Shown here: in pieces, positions 45,436-57,360 of the stretch
Position numbering within the stretch: the stretch's first letter is position 1
Layout: each line of letters starts with the position of its first letter
The notes under the pieces: model-generated
What the model was told of the DNA's origin: nothing
The model's input: only the letters and a program-made list of their open reading frames with translations
Database searches by the model: none
Position numbers and translations under genes: made by a program
NCBI GenBank assembly: GCA_030762175.1
Contig: CM060831.1
Coordinates: 3,117,001 to 3,181,000, forward strand
Direction of reading: 5' to 3'
DNA length: 64,000 nt
Origin: Metallyticus violacea
Taxonomy: Eukaryota > Arthropoda > Insecta > Mantodea > Metallyticidae

Positions 45436-47113
45436 TTTTTTAATAACTTTATTATATATAACGGGGAGGATCACGTCAAAGTGGGGGCCTCTTTCGAATT
45501 ACAAAATAATTTTCTCTCCGTGCTTTCCCCATACACGGTGTAAATGTGCCGAGCTGCCTCTGTTGCCTTTGTACTCTGTTTAACTCAAACAGAAGAACGT
45601 GTCAAAAGTGTGCTCAGCCCCAACTTGTCACTACATCATCATAGCACTAAATTTTTCAAATGATTGACAAACAAATTCTCTGAATTCTACAATATCCAAA
45701 GCATACGCTGATGGATTTGCCTGAAAGCAAGCAAAGTCACGGATCAAAGTTCTTTTTCAATCTAAATCCTGATTTCTTGGTGAACTGTCTGCAGATTTCC
45801 AGTAAAAACCGTCAGATGTGTTACCACAGTAACCCTACTTTAATATCGGGGGTTGTAAGTTTAGCTTACGTGACTACAAAGTCCGAACCGAGGCGCGGCT
45901 TATTTTCCACACAAAGGCGGCCACTCTGAGCAGAAATTGAGTTTCCTTTAATGGGTAACTTTTATTTGCGTTTCTTCGAATTCTTGAGTCGTAAAAGTTG
46001 TTTATGGCTAAGGAACAACCCACACCAGAGAATATTCAGAATTTGGTTAATGTGCGACGAACAGGATGTCGGAAAGATGACAGAAGAGCGGTGCACGTTT
46101 CCGTCACGCGTTGCAAAAATCTCATTAAGTCCGCTCGTAAAGTTCGGAAGGCATGTTCACTGTGACCAATCACAGCGGTCGTAAACTGCTCAGGGGTCCT
46201 CCGCGAAGAATGACGGCGGCAGAAAAATATATAAATAAAAGAAACGCTAATAACATGTTTAGCTGTGCGGGCATGAGCAGTAATACTCAATTCTGTCGCA
46301 ACAAAGGCCAAGTACAGGATACGCTTATCAGTCTTTATTTCGGCTCTTCCTGTAGCGGCCTTACATGATAGCGAGACCTTTACACCATTGGACCAGCTGT
46401 GATCAGCGTAAATATCTGCCTTCCCATATGAGCGACCGTCATTTTAAGTGAAACTGCTGGAATGTTGAGCCTGTTTTAAGAAAGTTTCTTCTTATGGTGG
46501 TCAAACCGTGTTGCTAAATCTGCTCCCCTGATTTAATGCACTTAGTCACAAATTAAATACTGAAGAGCGGCACAGTGCCACTTTTCTCCACGTGCGAAGG
46601 TTCACCGGTATTTTGAGCGGACTGTACATACAGCCAGCGTTGCCACATCTCTGTTGTCGCCCGACTCACGCGATTGCAGAGTTATTTTCAGGTTTCAAGG
46701 TGAAGGTTAAGTAGAGGGGAAACAGAACCAAGGTGGGAAGAGAGAGAAAGAGGTATGTTGGGAGAAAACAAGAAGAAAAATGCAATTAATATTCTATTGA
46801 CGTGGCGAAAACCAAACATGGCTTTTGTTTTGTGTTTGCTTCCAGCCTTGCTCCCGAAGTACGCAGTAACGTGTTTACTCTTTTGTTTTTTTCATTAAGT
46901 CACGTTCTGATAAAGATTTAAAGGGAATACTAAAATGGGCGCGGTCCGTTCTGTAAGAAAAATTTCGTATGAACTATGAATATCAAATATATTGTAATTA
47001 TCTGCAACTTTACACTAGTTCTGCTGATATTCACTGCTTAAGGTGCAATGAAATGCATTACAGTTGATTTCGATTGACAACAATCTTTACTGAACGCTCA
47101 CGACATCGTGGCA
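45436..47113. other. No gene recognised
   Basis: Open frames at 45711-45929, 45951-46184 (plus) and 46036-46311 (minus) overlap in a GC-richer stretch but carry no known motif. The string gctcgtaaagttcgga at 46131 also occurs at 4909. Confidence 0.4.
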
Positions 47114-47168
<55 letters not shown>

Positions 47169-47169
47169 G
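47114..47169 (+). repeat. (ATT)n microsatellite
   Basis: About 18 units of ATT, uninterrupted. Confidence 0.97.
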
Positions 47170-47834
47170 CTTTTTAAAACTCACCTGCTTAAATTAATAT
47201 GAAATCTGCGCTTGGTGGGTTACATTGAGTTCCTCTTTATGTGTCCTTTTGGTTGACAGGCCCACGTAAATATGCATCAGACTGTTCTTTTGTATATATT
47301 TTACTATTTTGATGATAGAAAATGCTGATTCGCACTAGTTTGGCGTTGAAAACGGAAACGAAATGCCCTCTTTGCAAATGTTGAGATACTGACTTTGCGC
47401 ATAAATAAAAAAAAAAAAAAAACAAACTTAATTCTCAGGAAATTTTGTTTTCATAAGAGAATCGCATGACAAATATAGCAAATTATTTGTCTCGTTGACA
47501 GGTTGATGGCATTTTGAATGTTGATCTCACCACATAGTAAAACGAGAAATTACCCATTCTAACTCTGAAAGACAAGCGAGAGAAGTAATTTGTTACTGAA
47601 GTTTGTAAGCTTTTACGTTTCTGCTGTTAACTTCTTCAGGCATTCTTTCTCATTTTTCAACAAGTCTATTTTCAAAACTCTCAACTAAAGGAAAGTGCAA
47701 AAATTTACTTTCTATAACTTCAGATTTTTGGAAAATCCTAGAAGAAAATATTCTAGTTTGGCACATCAATAATTACCTTCCAAAAGTTTAGCGTTCTCCC
47801 CCTCTTGAGAGAGGGGGGAGAGGGGAAGTAGCAG

Positions 47835-47897
47835 TAGAAGAAGAAGAAGAAGAAGAAGAAGAAGAAGAAGAAGAAGAAGAAGAAGAAGAAGAAGAAG
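47835..47897 (+). repeat. (GAA)n microsatellite
   Basis: About 21 units of GAA, preceded by a G-rich purine stretch (gagaggggggagaggggaag, 47808-47827). It sits at the C-terminal side of the hAT relic that follows on the minus strand. Confidence 0.97.
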
Positions 47898-47899
47898 GC

Positions 47900-48880
47900 T
47901 CTTGTAGCTCTACCACTCGCATCATTGATTTAACCCTAGAAAGCTAACGGGTTTCAATGTACAACAATAAATTAATGTGTTCGGCTCCTCATAAACTCGC
48001 AAATCTTTTGAAACACTCTAGACCTAACTGGTGTTGTTTTTACACAATTTATCATTTTCATAGTCGTGCTTAACACAGTATCTAAAAGTGGCCCTTCAGC
48101 ACTTCTCATAATTAACGCCTCCCTGTGCAGGAATCAACGAGTTATCATTATAGCACAGTTCACTACTGTCACGAAATTTATTAATGACGCTGCTCCGTCT
48201 GTGCAAAGAGAAATGCAATCATCTCAGGAAATATGTTCAACATTAACACGATCATAAATATCTTTGTAGTAAGGTTTTGAGTTCTTGGCTAAATAAAAAT
48301 TATACAATAATATCTAAATCGTATTCGATCGTAATAAAGTAATTAATTGGCATTTACGACTTGTATCATGGCTTTCGTCCAGCTGTAGAGCAAACACTGT
48401 ACCCCCACTAATTTACTGTTCACGACATTTCTTCTATTCTGCAACTGACAATGTTATCCGATAACGGAATTTTGGATATTTCTTCTTCTACAGCAGCATA
48501 ACTAAACATAATTTACACAATTAGTTTTTAGCTGGTAATATTAATTGCTAGTACATATTAAGAACTCTTTTTTCTATTGGGCTATTAATTCAGAAACTAC
48601 AGCATGCAACGTTTGTCAGAAACAGAAATACGTTTTACTAACGCACTAGAGAAGCTTTCCTATGACTACAAAAGACGTTCATATTCTCTTGGTTTTGAAG
48701 CTACATGGAAATGATTACTTTCAAAATATCTGTTTAGTTTATCTATCGACCGATTTGACAAAGCATTGCCGCATAAAAGACACTCGGGATTTTGTATATC
48801 TCCACGACAGTAAAGTCATATTGCAAGTGTTCATCGCTATGTTTACGAAACGCAGTACGCTTTGTGTACCCTGAAGGGAA
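47900..48880 (-). pseudogene. BED-finger hAT transposase relic (ZBED5-like group)
   Basis: On the minus strand, the N-terminus reads HSDEHLQYDFTVVEI (48790-48850) and then a zinc finger ECLLCGNALSNR followed by NRYFESNHFH and SKPREYERLL (48665-48790). That gives the C-x2-C and H-x-H pattern of a BED domain. Next come IPLSDNIVSCRIEEMS (48425-48475), ALQLDESHDTSRKCQLIT (48340-48392) with the first catalytic aspartate region, and LCTDGAAS (48187-48210) with the second. MKMINCVKTTP and RSRVFQKICEFMRS follow at 47980-48060. Stops and frame changes separate the blocks. The C-terminal dimerisation domain beyond the microsatellite was not found. Confidence 0.8.
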
Positions 48881-51800
48881 TTTTCGCTCACATTATTTGA
48901 ATTAGCACTGCTGTCGACTAACCCAGAACTTGTTTCAGATTGTCTTTTTCAAATTAAAAAGTTGTCAATGATAAAATGTAAATAAAGTACTTTTGATAGT
49001 CGCACTATCACCTGCTCAACGTAAATACTGAAACTAATCAACATGTTCTAACGATTCTAAACTCTGTTTATTACTAAGTGGGAAGAGAAAACGAATTACG
49101 AAGCATTGTTGCAGGTGTTGGTTGGTAAAGTCAGTCTCAAAATAAAATGTACTGTATGAAAAACTTCGTTGTAATTGCGTCGTAAAGAAAATTTCTAGCG
49201 ACAAAACATTTACTTTTCAATTCCAAAATTTCGCAACACACTCCATGGGACTGTGCGACCACCAAAGTGTCCGGGCATAGCTGATTACTTCACCAGTAAA
49301 CATTTCCTTTTTTAAAAGAATGACATTTTATTTCCATAAGGTGAGCGCTAAAACACAAAGGTTAATATTTTATGAATGTATAACTTAAGGTACCGGTACG
49401 ATAAATAACGACTGAATTAGATCGTGGATATTTTAAACATAGGGCCTATCTTTTTATTGCACACAAAAGTATGATATTATCTTCAACTTAAATTGTGATT
49501 CTAAAACCATAAACGTGATTTAATTCAAAACATAATGTTTTTAAGTAATTTTATGTGGCTACTAATGGTTAAAATATTTAAGAGTTTGCATATTGGCAAT
49601 GGTAAAGAATCGTGATTCCCTATTTATGCATTTCTTACAAGGGGGGTAATTCAGCAAGAAGCGTTTAGGGAATTACAATGTTTTTCGTTTTTCATTTAAA
49701 ACCATATCATATAGGACCATTGTTGTTTATCATTGCCTTATCGTTTCTAATAATTTTTTGTTTATCGCCATTTACAGAATTTGTTCTTTCTAGTGCATTT
49801 ATGATGATGATGGTGAAACATTACGCACTCATTCTACGCTAACAAGGCAAGGCTCATAAGTGTCGCTTTAACATACGCGTTAGATTTCCTGAAAGAGGTA
49901 ACTTGAGGGTCGAACCCTGAACTCCAAGCAAAAATTCCGAAGATAATGCCTGCTTCTATTATTACACATTTAACGACGGTGATACTGGAATGCATTTTAA
50001 ACCTAAGTTACACCTTTCTGTAACGCATGCAATTCTTTTCAAAATAGCTTGAGTGCTACACGTAGAAAGATTTCGGAAATGTTTTCACTTCAAGGAAAAA
50101 ATTACTTAACGTGAAACAATAATAATATTTAAATCCCTGTGTTACAGCATTCAGTAATGTTCAACACATAACTGGTTCACAGATTCTCTGGAAAGGTTAT
50201 ATACGACGTTCCGGACAGAACGTTTTATCGTCAATATAAATAAACCGTCAACGTTCAAAACAGAAAGACAGTTCTATAAAAGCGTAAATTATTAATAATT
50301 GTTCATACCGGTACTTACTTCAGTTTCTCTTTACTCCACTCCATGAGTTTTCTGCAAATGTATGGCTTTGTAACGGAAACTCACGCACGCAACAATGCGG
50401 CAATAATTTTCGAGAAGGATCAGTTTAACCAACATTTCCATTGCCGCTAGCTAGACAATCTTGTTCTAACAGCACATCGCGCATTTATTTAGCTCATTAC
50501 AGGATAAGGAAGGTAATGTGTTATTACAGTTCGTGACTTCGTGTTACATAATCATGTCTAGTTTCATCATGAAAAGCTGTAAAATTTTTACAAATCATAG
50601 TGCAGGAAATCTGGTCGAGTGTCAGTGCGCCGCGAAATAGATGGCTAGGTTTTGGTGAACGTATTGTAAAAAAAACAAGTAATTAATTTTTAAGTTTTGA
50701 TGAAAAACCGCAGGAGTTGATAGTAGCTTCATTAAGTATAAAGGAACGCCCGGGTTATTTTAACTTAGTGTTGCACACCGTATTTTATCATGTCAAGCCA
50801 CATTATATAAGCAGGGAAGCTTGTGTCGGAACCTTTGATGATGTTACTCCTAATAGCACTATGGGCGAAACTTAATTGGGGGGGAAGTATTTTAAAAGAA
50901 ACAAAGATATTTAGATAGTCTTCAATAAATTTGGCAACGTTTCTAAAATTAAACGTGGAGGAATTAAAGAGCTTTAGAAACCTAGTTTAGATAAATAATA
51001 AGCTAGGACATTAGTTCCCATCGTTTTATTACACGCTCCATCAACATCTAGGCATTTAGCAGATATTCTCTAACATTTCCTAACATTTATGAAGTGATAA
51101 TGCCAAAAGCTTCCCGTTTTCAATCTTAATATTGTCTGTACAATCCATTTACCTTGGAATTTGTCGTTTAGTAATTCATGTGTGCGTCTTTCAAAGTGTA
51201 GTAGTGCTCCATCTTGCTATACCACATTTTCCCTGTACACTTAAGAAGTATATTTTCCAAGAGTGCAGGCAATTCATTCGTAATAGTCACCAAAATGTTA
51301 GTTTCTATTTTTATTTCCATTGGATCCCATTCGGATTCAAAAACTATATTGAGTGTTATCTCAAGCATGTACAAACTCTCAAGATTTAATTTGTTCAGAG
51401 CTAACTAAATATCTAAAAAATTATACCATCATTGCACTTAAAATGCTGAAATTACTCCCGTGGCTCACTTCCGTTTTAACCATGTCCAAGATATAAAATA
51501 CACACAAAATATTGCATCTTCAAGTTAACATTTATGTGTTTGTTTTTAAAAAGTCTTTCTGTATGTCCTTTGGAGAAAATATAGATTTTACCATGTTAAA
51601 CTTAAAGCAGTGCATATCTAGAGCGGATACTACAGCAAAACCACCCAGCGTGTAAAATCTCAGAAATGTGTTATATTCAGAAAAGCACCAGGTTAGGATA
51701 ATATTCAAAAGGTTTAATGAGCTTAAGTGTAGCTTATGAAACCCCTACATAGTACTCACGTCACAAAAAGAAAATGTGAACGTTTTGTAAAACTTTTTTT

Positions 51801-52139
51801 CTAAGATAGAATTTATTTTTATATTTCTCTCGCTTCTTTTAACTTGCACACGAGGCTGATTTTACGAGTACCTCCCCTGGGGATATGGTACAGATGACGA
51901 AAGTAGTGTATGTCCCGTCTCCAGCTAGTTTTATTGCAGATAGCTGCATTACTGACCTACTATGGAGTAAGGGTAAGCAATCCCGCACACGTATTACCGA
52001 TTTAGGTAACAGCATTACCGACATGTTCTTCGGTGCTGTGCAATTTCCCGCAACAAAGAACATCTAGTGAAGGGATATTATTTTATCTATTATATAAAAT
52101 GACGGGAATATCGACCTTTTAGAGCTGGCTGGAAGAGGA
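48881..52139. other. No gene recognised
   Basis: The longest stretch without a named element. A B-box-like gagggtcgaaccctgaactc at 49906-49925 has no A box. Open frames at 51132-51389 (plus) and 51168-51374 (minus) overlap and are not recognised. A 60-codon plus-strand frame at 51885-52067 (extending open to about 51845) has protein-like composition but no known motif. Confidence 0.4.
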
Positions 52140-52427
52140 TTGTTTTTATTGGATGGTGGATTGAAACGTGTCGTATATTTGTAAAATATATTAAAACAAA
52201 TGCAAAAAAGCTGTTATCAAAAATTATTTAACTTTCCTATTTTGTGCGAAAAAAATAGTCTAATACGGATACTTATAGTTACGCTGCAAAGAAAAATGCG
52301 TAAATATTTGTTAATTTGTAATATTTTTAGGAAATAAGCTGTAAAAATATAAAATAACTAGTGAGGAGAGTTGTTTCCCCGTGTCTTTCACTCACCTACT
52401 GAGCGTAGGGGAAAGTCGCGTTGGCAG
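52140..52427 (+). repeat. Diverged direct repeat, unit 1
   Basis: It matches 52675-53055 over its second half: gcgtaaatatttgttaattt and taatatttttaggaaat here correspond to gcgtaaatgtttattaattt and taatatttttaaaatat there, and both units end with a gagttgttt string, a gaaagtcgcgttggcagt-like end and ggcagtc. Unit 1 runs into a SINE; unit 2 runs into the Polinton relic. Confidence 0.65.
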
Positions 52428-52512
52428 TCCTGGTGGTGTAGTGGTAACCATACTTCTAAACCCAAGATCGCGGGTTTAACTCGGCCAAGATCGATGGATT
52501 TTTCGGGCGTAG
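52428..52512 (+). mobile_element. SINE family 1, head only
   Basis: Only the tRNA-like head is present: tcctggtggtgtagtggtaa (A box) and cgcgggtttaactcggccaa (B box with two changes), then atggatttttcgggcgta. The body and tail are missing. Confidence 0.85.
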
Positions 52513-52674
52513 TAAGAGGTTTCTCCCTAATGGGGTTTCCATGTTTTCAAGAATTCCTGTCTAATTATATTTCGATGTTTTCCAATTCTTGTTTATAAGC
52601 TTTTTACCACAACATAGTTTGGTGCTGAGTTTGTTTCCTTACTGACCTTCAGGCAAGCATACTTTTGGGGCAGT

Positions 52675-53055
52675 TATTTTATTGAATGGTGAAGGTGAGC
52701 CAAGTTGTGTGGTTGTAAACAAATGTAAAAATAATTATCATTTGGATAAGATGCTATGTTGCAATCAAGGAATATTTTCGCTCGGCGTTAGACTTTTAAT
52801 GAACAAAAAGGTGCGATGCAAAAATGATGTTTTTATGTAAAATACATATTACGGTGCAAAAAACCACTTTAACTTTGCTATGTTGTGCAAAAAAAAATAC
52901 TTAAGACTAACACGGGATACTTATTTATTGTTGCATTAAAATGCTAAAGCGCGTAAATGTTTATTAATTTGTAATATTTTTAAAATATCTATAAAATAAT
53001 GCGTGCGGGGAGTTGTTTAACCGTGACTACTGACCATAGCGGAAGGTCATGCTGG
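52675..53055 (+). repeat. Diverged direct repeat, unit 2
   Basis: Partner of the unit at 52140-52427. It ends in catgctggcagtc at 53048-53060, immediately before the Polinton PolB relic. It could be part of the Polinton's own terminal region, but no inverted partner was found downstream. Confidence 0.6.
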
Positions 53056-54246
53056 CAGTCGGCCAGTTACTACCTGCTCATGGACCGTGGGACATCCTGA
53101 AATACACGTGAATAATTTTTTCAAATTGGAAGATGTAGAGGGTGATACTGCAAAATGTAAAATTCTTCCCCCGGAAAGACTACACCATCCCGTCCTGCCA
53201 TCGCGCATCGATGCCAAAATTATTTTGCACTGTGCCGCGCATGCGCAAAGATGGGGAATTAGGCAAAGTGCGAACATACAGAGGATGAAAGATGTACGAT
53301 AGGCACCTGGGTAGTGCACCAGATTAAAGTTGCACTAGAGGAAGGTTATAAGGTAATTCAAGCGTATGAAATGTGGGAGCATGACATGATTCCGCCACTG
53401 GTGAAAAGGGCCTTTTTCAGGATTATATTAACCAGTTTCTGAAAATTAAAACCGAAGCCTTCGGTTGGCCCAAAGACTTCCATACTCCTAGAAAAAAAAA
53501 TGTGTCGAGCGACTTTTAGGAAAGGAAGGCATTGCACTGAATAAAGACGACAATGAAAGCAATCCTGGCAGACGAGAGTTCGCAAAACTCGTGTTAAACT
53601 CCATTTGGGAAAAATATGGCCAAAGAGATATGTTCCACTTGTGATTTTGTGAAAGATTATTCGAGACTCATAGATCTTTCTTACGACCCAGGTGCAGTCT
53701 TACCTGCCTGCTACAGAATAAGTGATGTACGTGGTATGGAGGCATTGTGAACAGAATCCCAAATTAAATCCCACAACTAACACAGTTATAGCAGCATACA
53801 CAACGGCCCATGCAAGAATCGAGCTATATTCCTACTTTAGGAGATTTGGTGTGTTATTTAGACACATATTCTGTTAAGGCCACGAACAGAGCGGGCAAAT
53901 CAGATGAGACATAGAAATACGGTAAGGATGCTTATATTTCGAGGTTCAAAAAGTTACACCATAGAGGTTAAGTATGGAGAGAAGACGCACTCTGTCTGCA
54001 AAATTAAGGGCATCGCCCTCAATTCCGAAAACATGAAAATTGTAAATTTTAGCGTTATCCTGGACACCGTTTTGAGAGACAGTAGTATCGGAGGGATTGA
54101 AAGGCACCCAGAGTTCGAGAAAATTCATGGGCACAGTGGTTACCAAGCCTTCGGTGAAGACCTATTGGATTGTGATCAACAAACGTCATGTACAGGATCA
54201 AAAATTTGATTCGTGCCCGTACGGGTATAAAAGAAGGCGCGTTTAG
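53056..54246 (+). pseudogene. Polinton/Maverick-type protein-primed DNA polymerase B, C-terminal half, broken
   Basis: The family's conserved blocks appear in order across several frames: GDTAKCKILPPERLHHPVLP (53136-53200), GTWVVHQIKVALEEGYKV (53305-53360), the palm segment with KTEAFGWP (53445-53470), KLVLNSIWEKYGQR (53584-53626), NTVIAAYTTAHARIELYSY (53780-53836), the catalytic LDTYSV at about 53858-53875, and the C-terminal SCPYGY followed by a stop at 54244-54246. KLVLNSIW corresponds to polymerase motif B. LDTYSV corresponds to motif C, where the usual D-T-D-S has lost its second aspartate. At least four frame changes and the missing exonuclease half show that it is dead. Such polymerases copy the element using a protein primer. 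An adintovirus or related virus origin is an alternative. Confidence 0.82.
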
Positions 54247-54286
54247 ACGTCTCTTCAATAATCGCTTTGGGAGCGGCTACGTCGCA

Positions 54287-54700
54287 ATGTCTACAAATCA
54301 TCACTTGAAGAAGTTTAAATTCCCGTGTACCGTGTTAATTGTAGGTGTTTCGCGTTGTGGAAAAATCTACATTTGTTACAAGTTTAATTAGTAATGCAAA
54401 TCCAATGTTAGATAAACCATTGAGAAAAGTTGTGGTGCTATCCATAGGAATATTCTCCTAAACCAAGTCCGTGCATCGTGACCCACAAGGGCATACCAGA
54501 TTTGGAGGCTGTTAACGAAGAGGACTTGGTTATTTTAGATGATAATAATGAACAAAGCAGTCAAAAAGTGTAAAATTTTTTCACTAGAGATTCGCATCAC
54601 ATGCGTTTTAGAATTATTTACATACTACAAAATGTGTTTCCACAAGTAAAGAAATTTCGAAATACCATCCGTGTCTACGCTTCAGTAGAACGTGCTATAC
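54287..54700 (+). pseudogene. Polinton/Maverick-type packaging ATPase, broken
   Basis: It begins 40 bp after the PolB stop, with a methionine at 54287 and then FKFPCTVLIVGVSRCGK, a Walker A loop (54318-54363) whose last residues are in a shifted frame. The second block is CIVTHKGIPDLEAVNEEDL leading into a Walker B LVILDD (54526-54543). The third is FTRDSHHMRF and IIYILQNVFPQVKKF (54577-54660), a stretch typical of the HerA/FtsK-type genome-packaging ATPases of Polintons, virophages and adintoviruses. Stops and frame shifts between the blocks make it inactive. The order PolB then ATPase on one strand supports a single inserted element. Confidence 0.75.
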
Positions 54701-55178
54701 ATCGAGCAAGGCGTGCGGACCATCATCAAGAATGGACCCACAACGCTTGTCCGCATCGAGAACAGGAGAAAGAAGTATTTGTACCCACAAGATTTAACAA
54801 CCTTTCTGCAGAGCTCGTCAACAAACTCGACTCTTTTGCTTGCTGTCAAAAATACTGCACAACGGTATAGATGCTCGCTATACATTTACCTCGTATACAG
54901 TCAACAAGACGCCAGCCCTAGACTACAAGATGACATCGGCGGAGTGCTTTTCCACCGCTACCATTGGCGATTTCGTCGATCTCATCTCCATTCCGTCGGT
55001 CCAGGAACACCTGAACAACTTCTCACCTGCGTCACCACACCACACGAGGATCAATCCGAGAGCGGCCGTTACGAAGAGTGACGATGCTATAACGTTTACC
55101 AAAAGGACATATGCTAAATATTTTAAAATAATTTTTGTGCAGAAAAACTTAATATTTTTTTGCCCGCTACTTTTGTAA
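54692..55178 (+). pseudogene. Unidentified ORF remnant downstream of the packaging ATPase
   Basis: Two overlapping open segments (54692-55081, 129 codons, and 54840-55178, 112 codons) follow the ATPase on the same strand. The first starts with YIEQGVRTIIKNGPTTLVRI; the second has DARYTFTSYTVNKTPAL and IGDFVDLISIPSVQEHL. Their length and composition suggest a third Polinton gene with a frame shift near 54860. It could be a minor capsid or other structural protein, but no motif allows a name. Confidence 0.45.
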
Positions 55179-55779
55179 AAAAAAAAAAAATAAATAATAA
55201 TAATTATCTGTATGTGACAAACTCACCACCATTTTGTATAGTGTTTTTTGTGATCTGTATAATAAATAAAAAATATCCCTTCCTCAGATGGTTATTGTTG
55301 CGGGGAATTGCATACTACCGAAGGTCGGTAAGGAAGCAGCCTATAACATGTCAATAATACATGAGGAATGTCCTGGCATTTCTATAAGATTTTATGATGA
55401 TATTTACATGGAGAACTGTTAAGTAAAGAATGGTCATATTTTTAAATGCATAATTTTACTCTAAAATTTAACTTAACAACATTTTGTTTGCTTAATGAGC
55501 AATGTACATGTGCTACTAGTTTCACTGTTATCATTTCCGGTTCCCACTTGAGAGAGTGCAAATTGAAACATGTATGAGAACAATATGCTGCTCTGAAACT
55601 TCACTTTCGTTTCAAAAAATTTCAACTGAGGCAATGGAGAGTTTGTTCTTCCCTATAGCACAGCTCGAGTGTGTATTAAAACGTTTAAAGGGAGAAGCAA
55701 TCAATTTCGAAGCAAAGTGTTTCCAGCTCTCCAGTTTTTGATCAAATTGAAGAAAAAACACATTTGCTGTCATATGAGA
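55179..55779. other. No gene recognised
   Basis: Starts with an A run (55177-55190) and a short (AAT) stretch, then AT-rich DNA. A right end for the Polinton was looked for here and not found. Confidence 0.4.
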
Positions 55780-56454
55780 GAGAATCGTCGATAAGATTAA
55801 GAAAACTTTCAGAGATTCTAAAATTTCTCTGAGTGACAGCTACAATGTTGATAACTGAAATGTTGCACATGAGACATGTTTGTGTTAGCTATGTTCCAAG
55901 ACTGCTGCGTGCTGTTGAAGATGAAGTTACAGGAAGATCGGAGTTTCTTTCAAAGGTAATCACTGTTGATGAAACTTGGCTACTTCGTTTCGATCCTGAG
56001 AGCAAACAGCAAAGCTCTGTGTGATCACTAACAACAAAAATAGTAAAAGTGGTTGCTTCTGCTGGGAAGGTTATGTTCATCTCATGTTTCGATATTCAAG
56101 GAATGGTTTACTAGCATATCGAACCTACACTCAGTTGTAACTGGAAAATACTACAGAGATGTCCTGAAAACTCTGCAATGTTATATGACACGCTAAAGGT
56201 TACAATTCCGTGCTACATACTGGACACTGCACCATGATAATGCACGGTCGATTATAACAAATGTGGTTGCTGAATATCTCACAAAAATGTGAAGTTGATC
56301 CCTCCCTTCCCAGTCGAGATTTATCCCCGTGTGACTTTTTCCTTTTCCCCAAATGAAGAAACACCTCCATGGGAGGCATTTTCCAGCATTGATGAAGGCG
56401 ATTCTAAAGGACCTGTCAAAATTTGTTTCTACCATTCCTTTGAATAAAGGTATG

Positions 56455-56490
<36 letters not shown>

Positions 56491-56515
56491 TCTTTCTTAA
56501 TTGAATAGGTTCTAA
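55780..56515 (+). pseudogene. Mariner transposase relic, family E, copy 4
   Basis: Plus strand. The helix-turn-helix end and linker read IRLRKLSEILK and LHMRHVCVSYVPRLL (55790-55905). FLSKVITVDETWLLRFDPES (about 55944-56003) contains the first catalytic aspartate. Later blocks are KVVASAGKVMF (56048-56080), an LHHDNARSIITNVVAEYL segment (56230-56280) with the second aspartate, and CDFFLFP-like sequence near 56330-56350, followed by a decayed C-terminus. The end ggtatgttgt is followed by a long A run and then sequence resembling the right end of copy 2. Confidence 0.82.
56459..56485 (+). repeat. Poly-A run inside mariner E copy 4
   Basis: About 27 A, at the place of a five-A run in copy 2 of the same family. 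Confidence 0.95.
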
Positions 56516-57360
56516 AACATAAGTGTCTTTATTTTTTAAAATCTTTTATAATCGAATCGCGGCAATTTTTTCGGCAATCAAGAGAGCCACAGTATCCCTT
56601 TCGGACTTAACCTAACGTTATTAACCCTGATAAAGATTAAGCACATGGAGGCTTCTATTTCACTGAACCAGGAGGTACCACCAGAGGGATGTAATATACG
56701 AAAAATATATTGCATGTATATACGAGGCAAAAGACTAACAAAGCTGGTAGTATTAAAACTCCATTTGTTTTTAGTGCAACAGCAGTTGCGTAATATAATG
56801 ATTTGTTGTCACACTATGGGAATCTGTGGTGCAAGGCAGTTGAACGGGGTTTCTTCGGAGCAACGCTAAGAACTGTAGTGCCAACTCCTGCACAACTTTC
56901 AAGTATAGCCAGGGGGTTTAAAGACAATTATAAGTTTTTTTTAATATAAAACAAGTCACGTGATACGCTAGCCACATCTTCATCTGGGACATGATCCAAA
57001 AATGGCAGTGGAACAAAAACAAAACTGTGTATGTTGTTTATTCTTGATCTATCGAGCGGAAAAGATAATATTCGGGAGGTCGCGAGTTCAAATCCCTTGA
57101 GGCCGGTCATCCTGACATTGGATTTATATCTGACTTCCACTTGTCACTTAGGGAGGGTTTCCATTTGTTCTATTATAGTATCGAAAGTGCACTGTCTGTG
57201 ATACAGCTGTTTTCCTCTATTTCTACATCATTGTCCACCGCCGTGGAAAGGCGCGGTATCTGATTACAAAGGGACGGTAAAACATCTAGAATTACTTATG
57301 TGCATGCACAGAAAAAAAAACTAAACGAATGAAGTCAATTAAAAGAAAATTTAAGGGTAA
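56516..57360. other. No gene; contains one tRNA-like segment
   Basis: At 57040-57110 a B box (gcgagttcaaatcccttgag) follows an A-box-like ctatcgagcggaaaagataa by about 30 bases. This may be the head of an old SINE whose body runs to about 57270. The rest shows nothing. Confidence 0.4.

Noticed and set aside
56459..56485. Poly-A after a mariner 3' end read as a sign of retroposition of transposase RNA
   Set aside because: Sequence beyond the A run in copy 4 still resembles the right end of copy 2, so the run is internal to the element.
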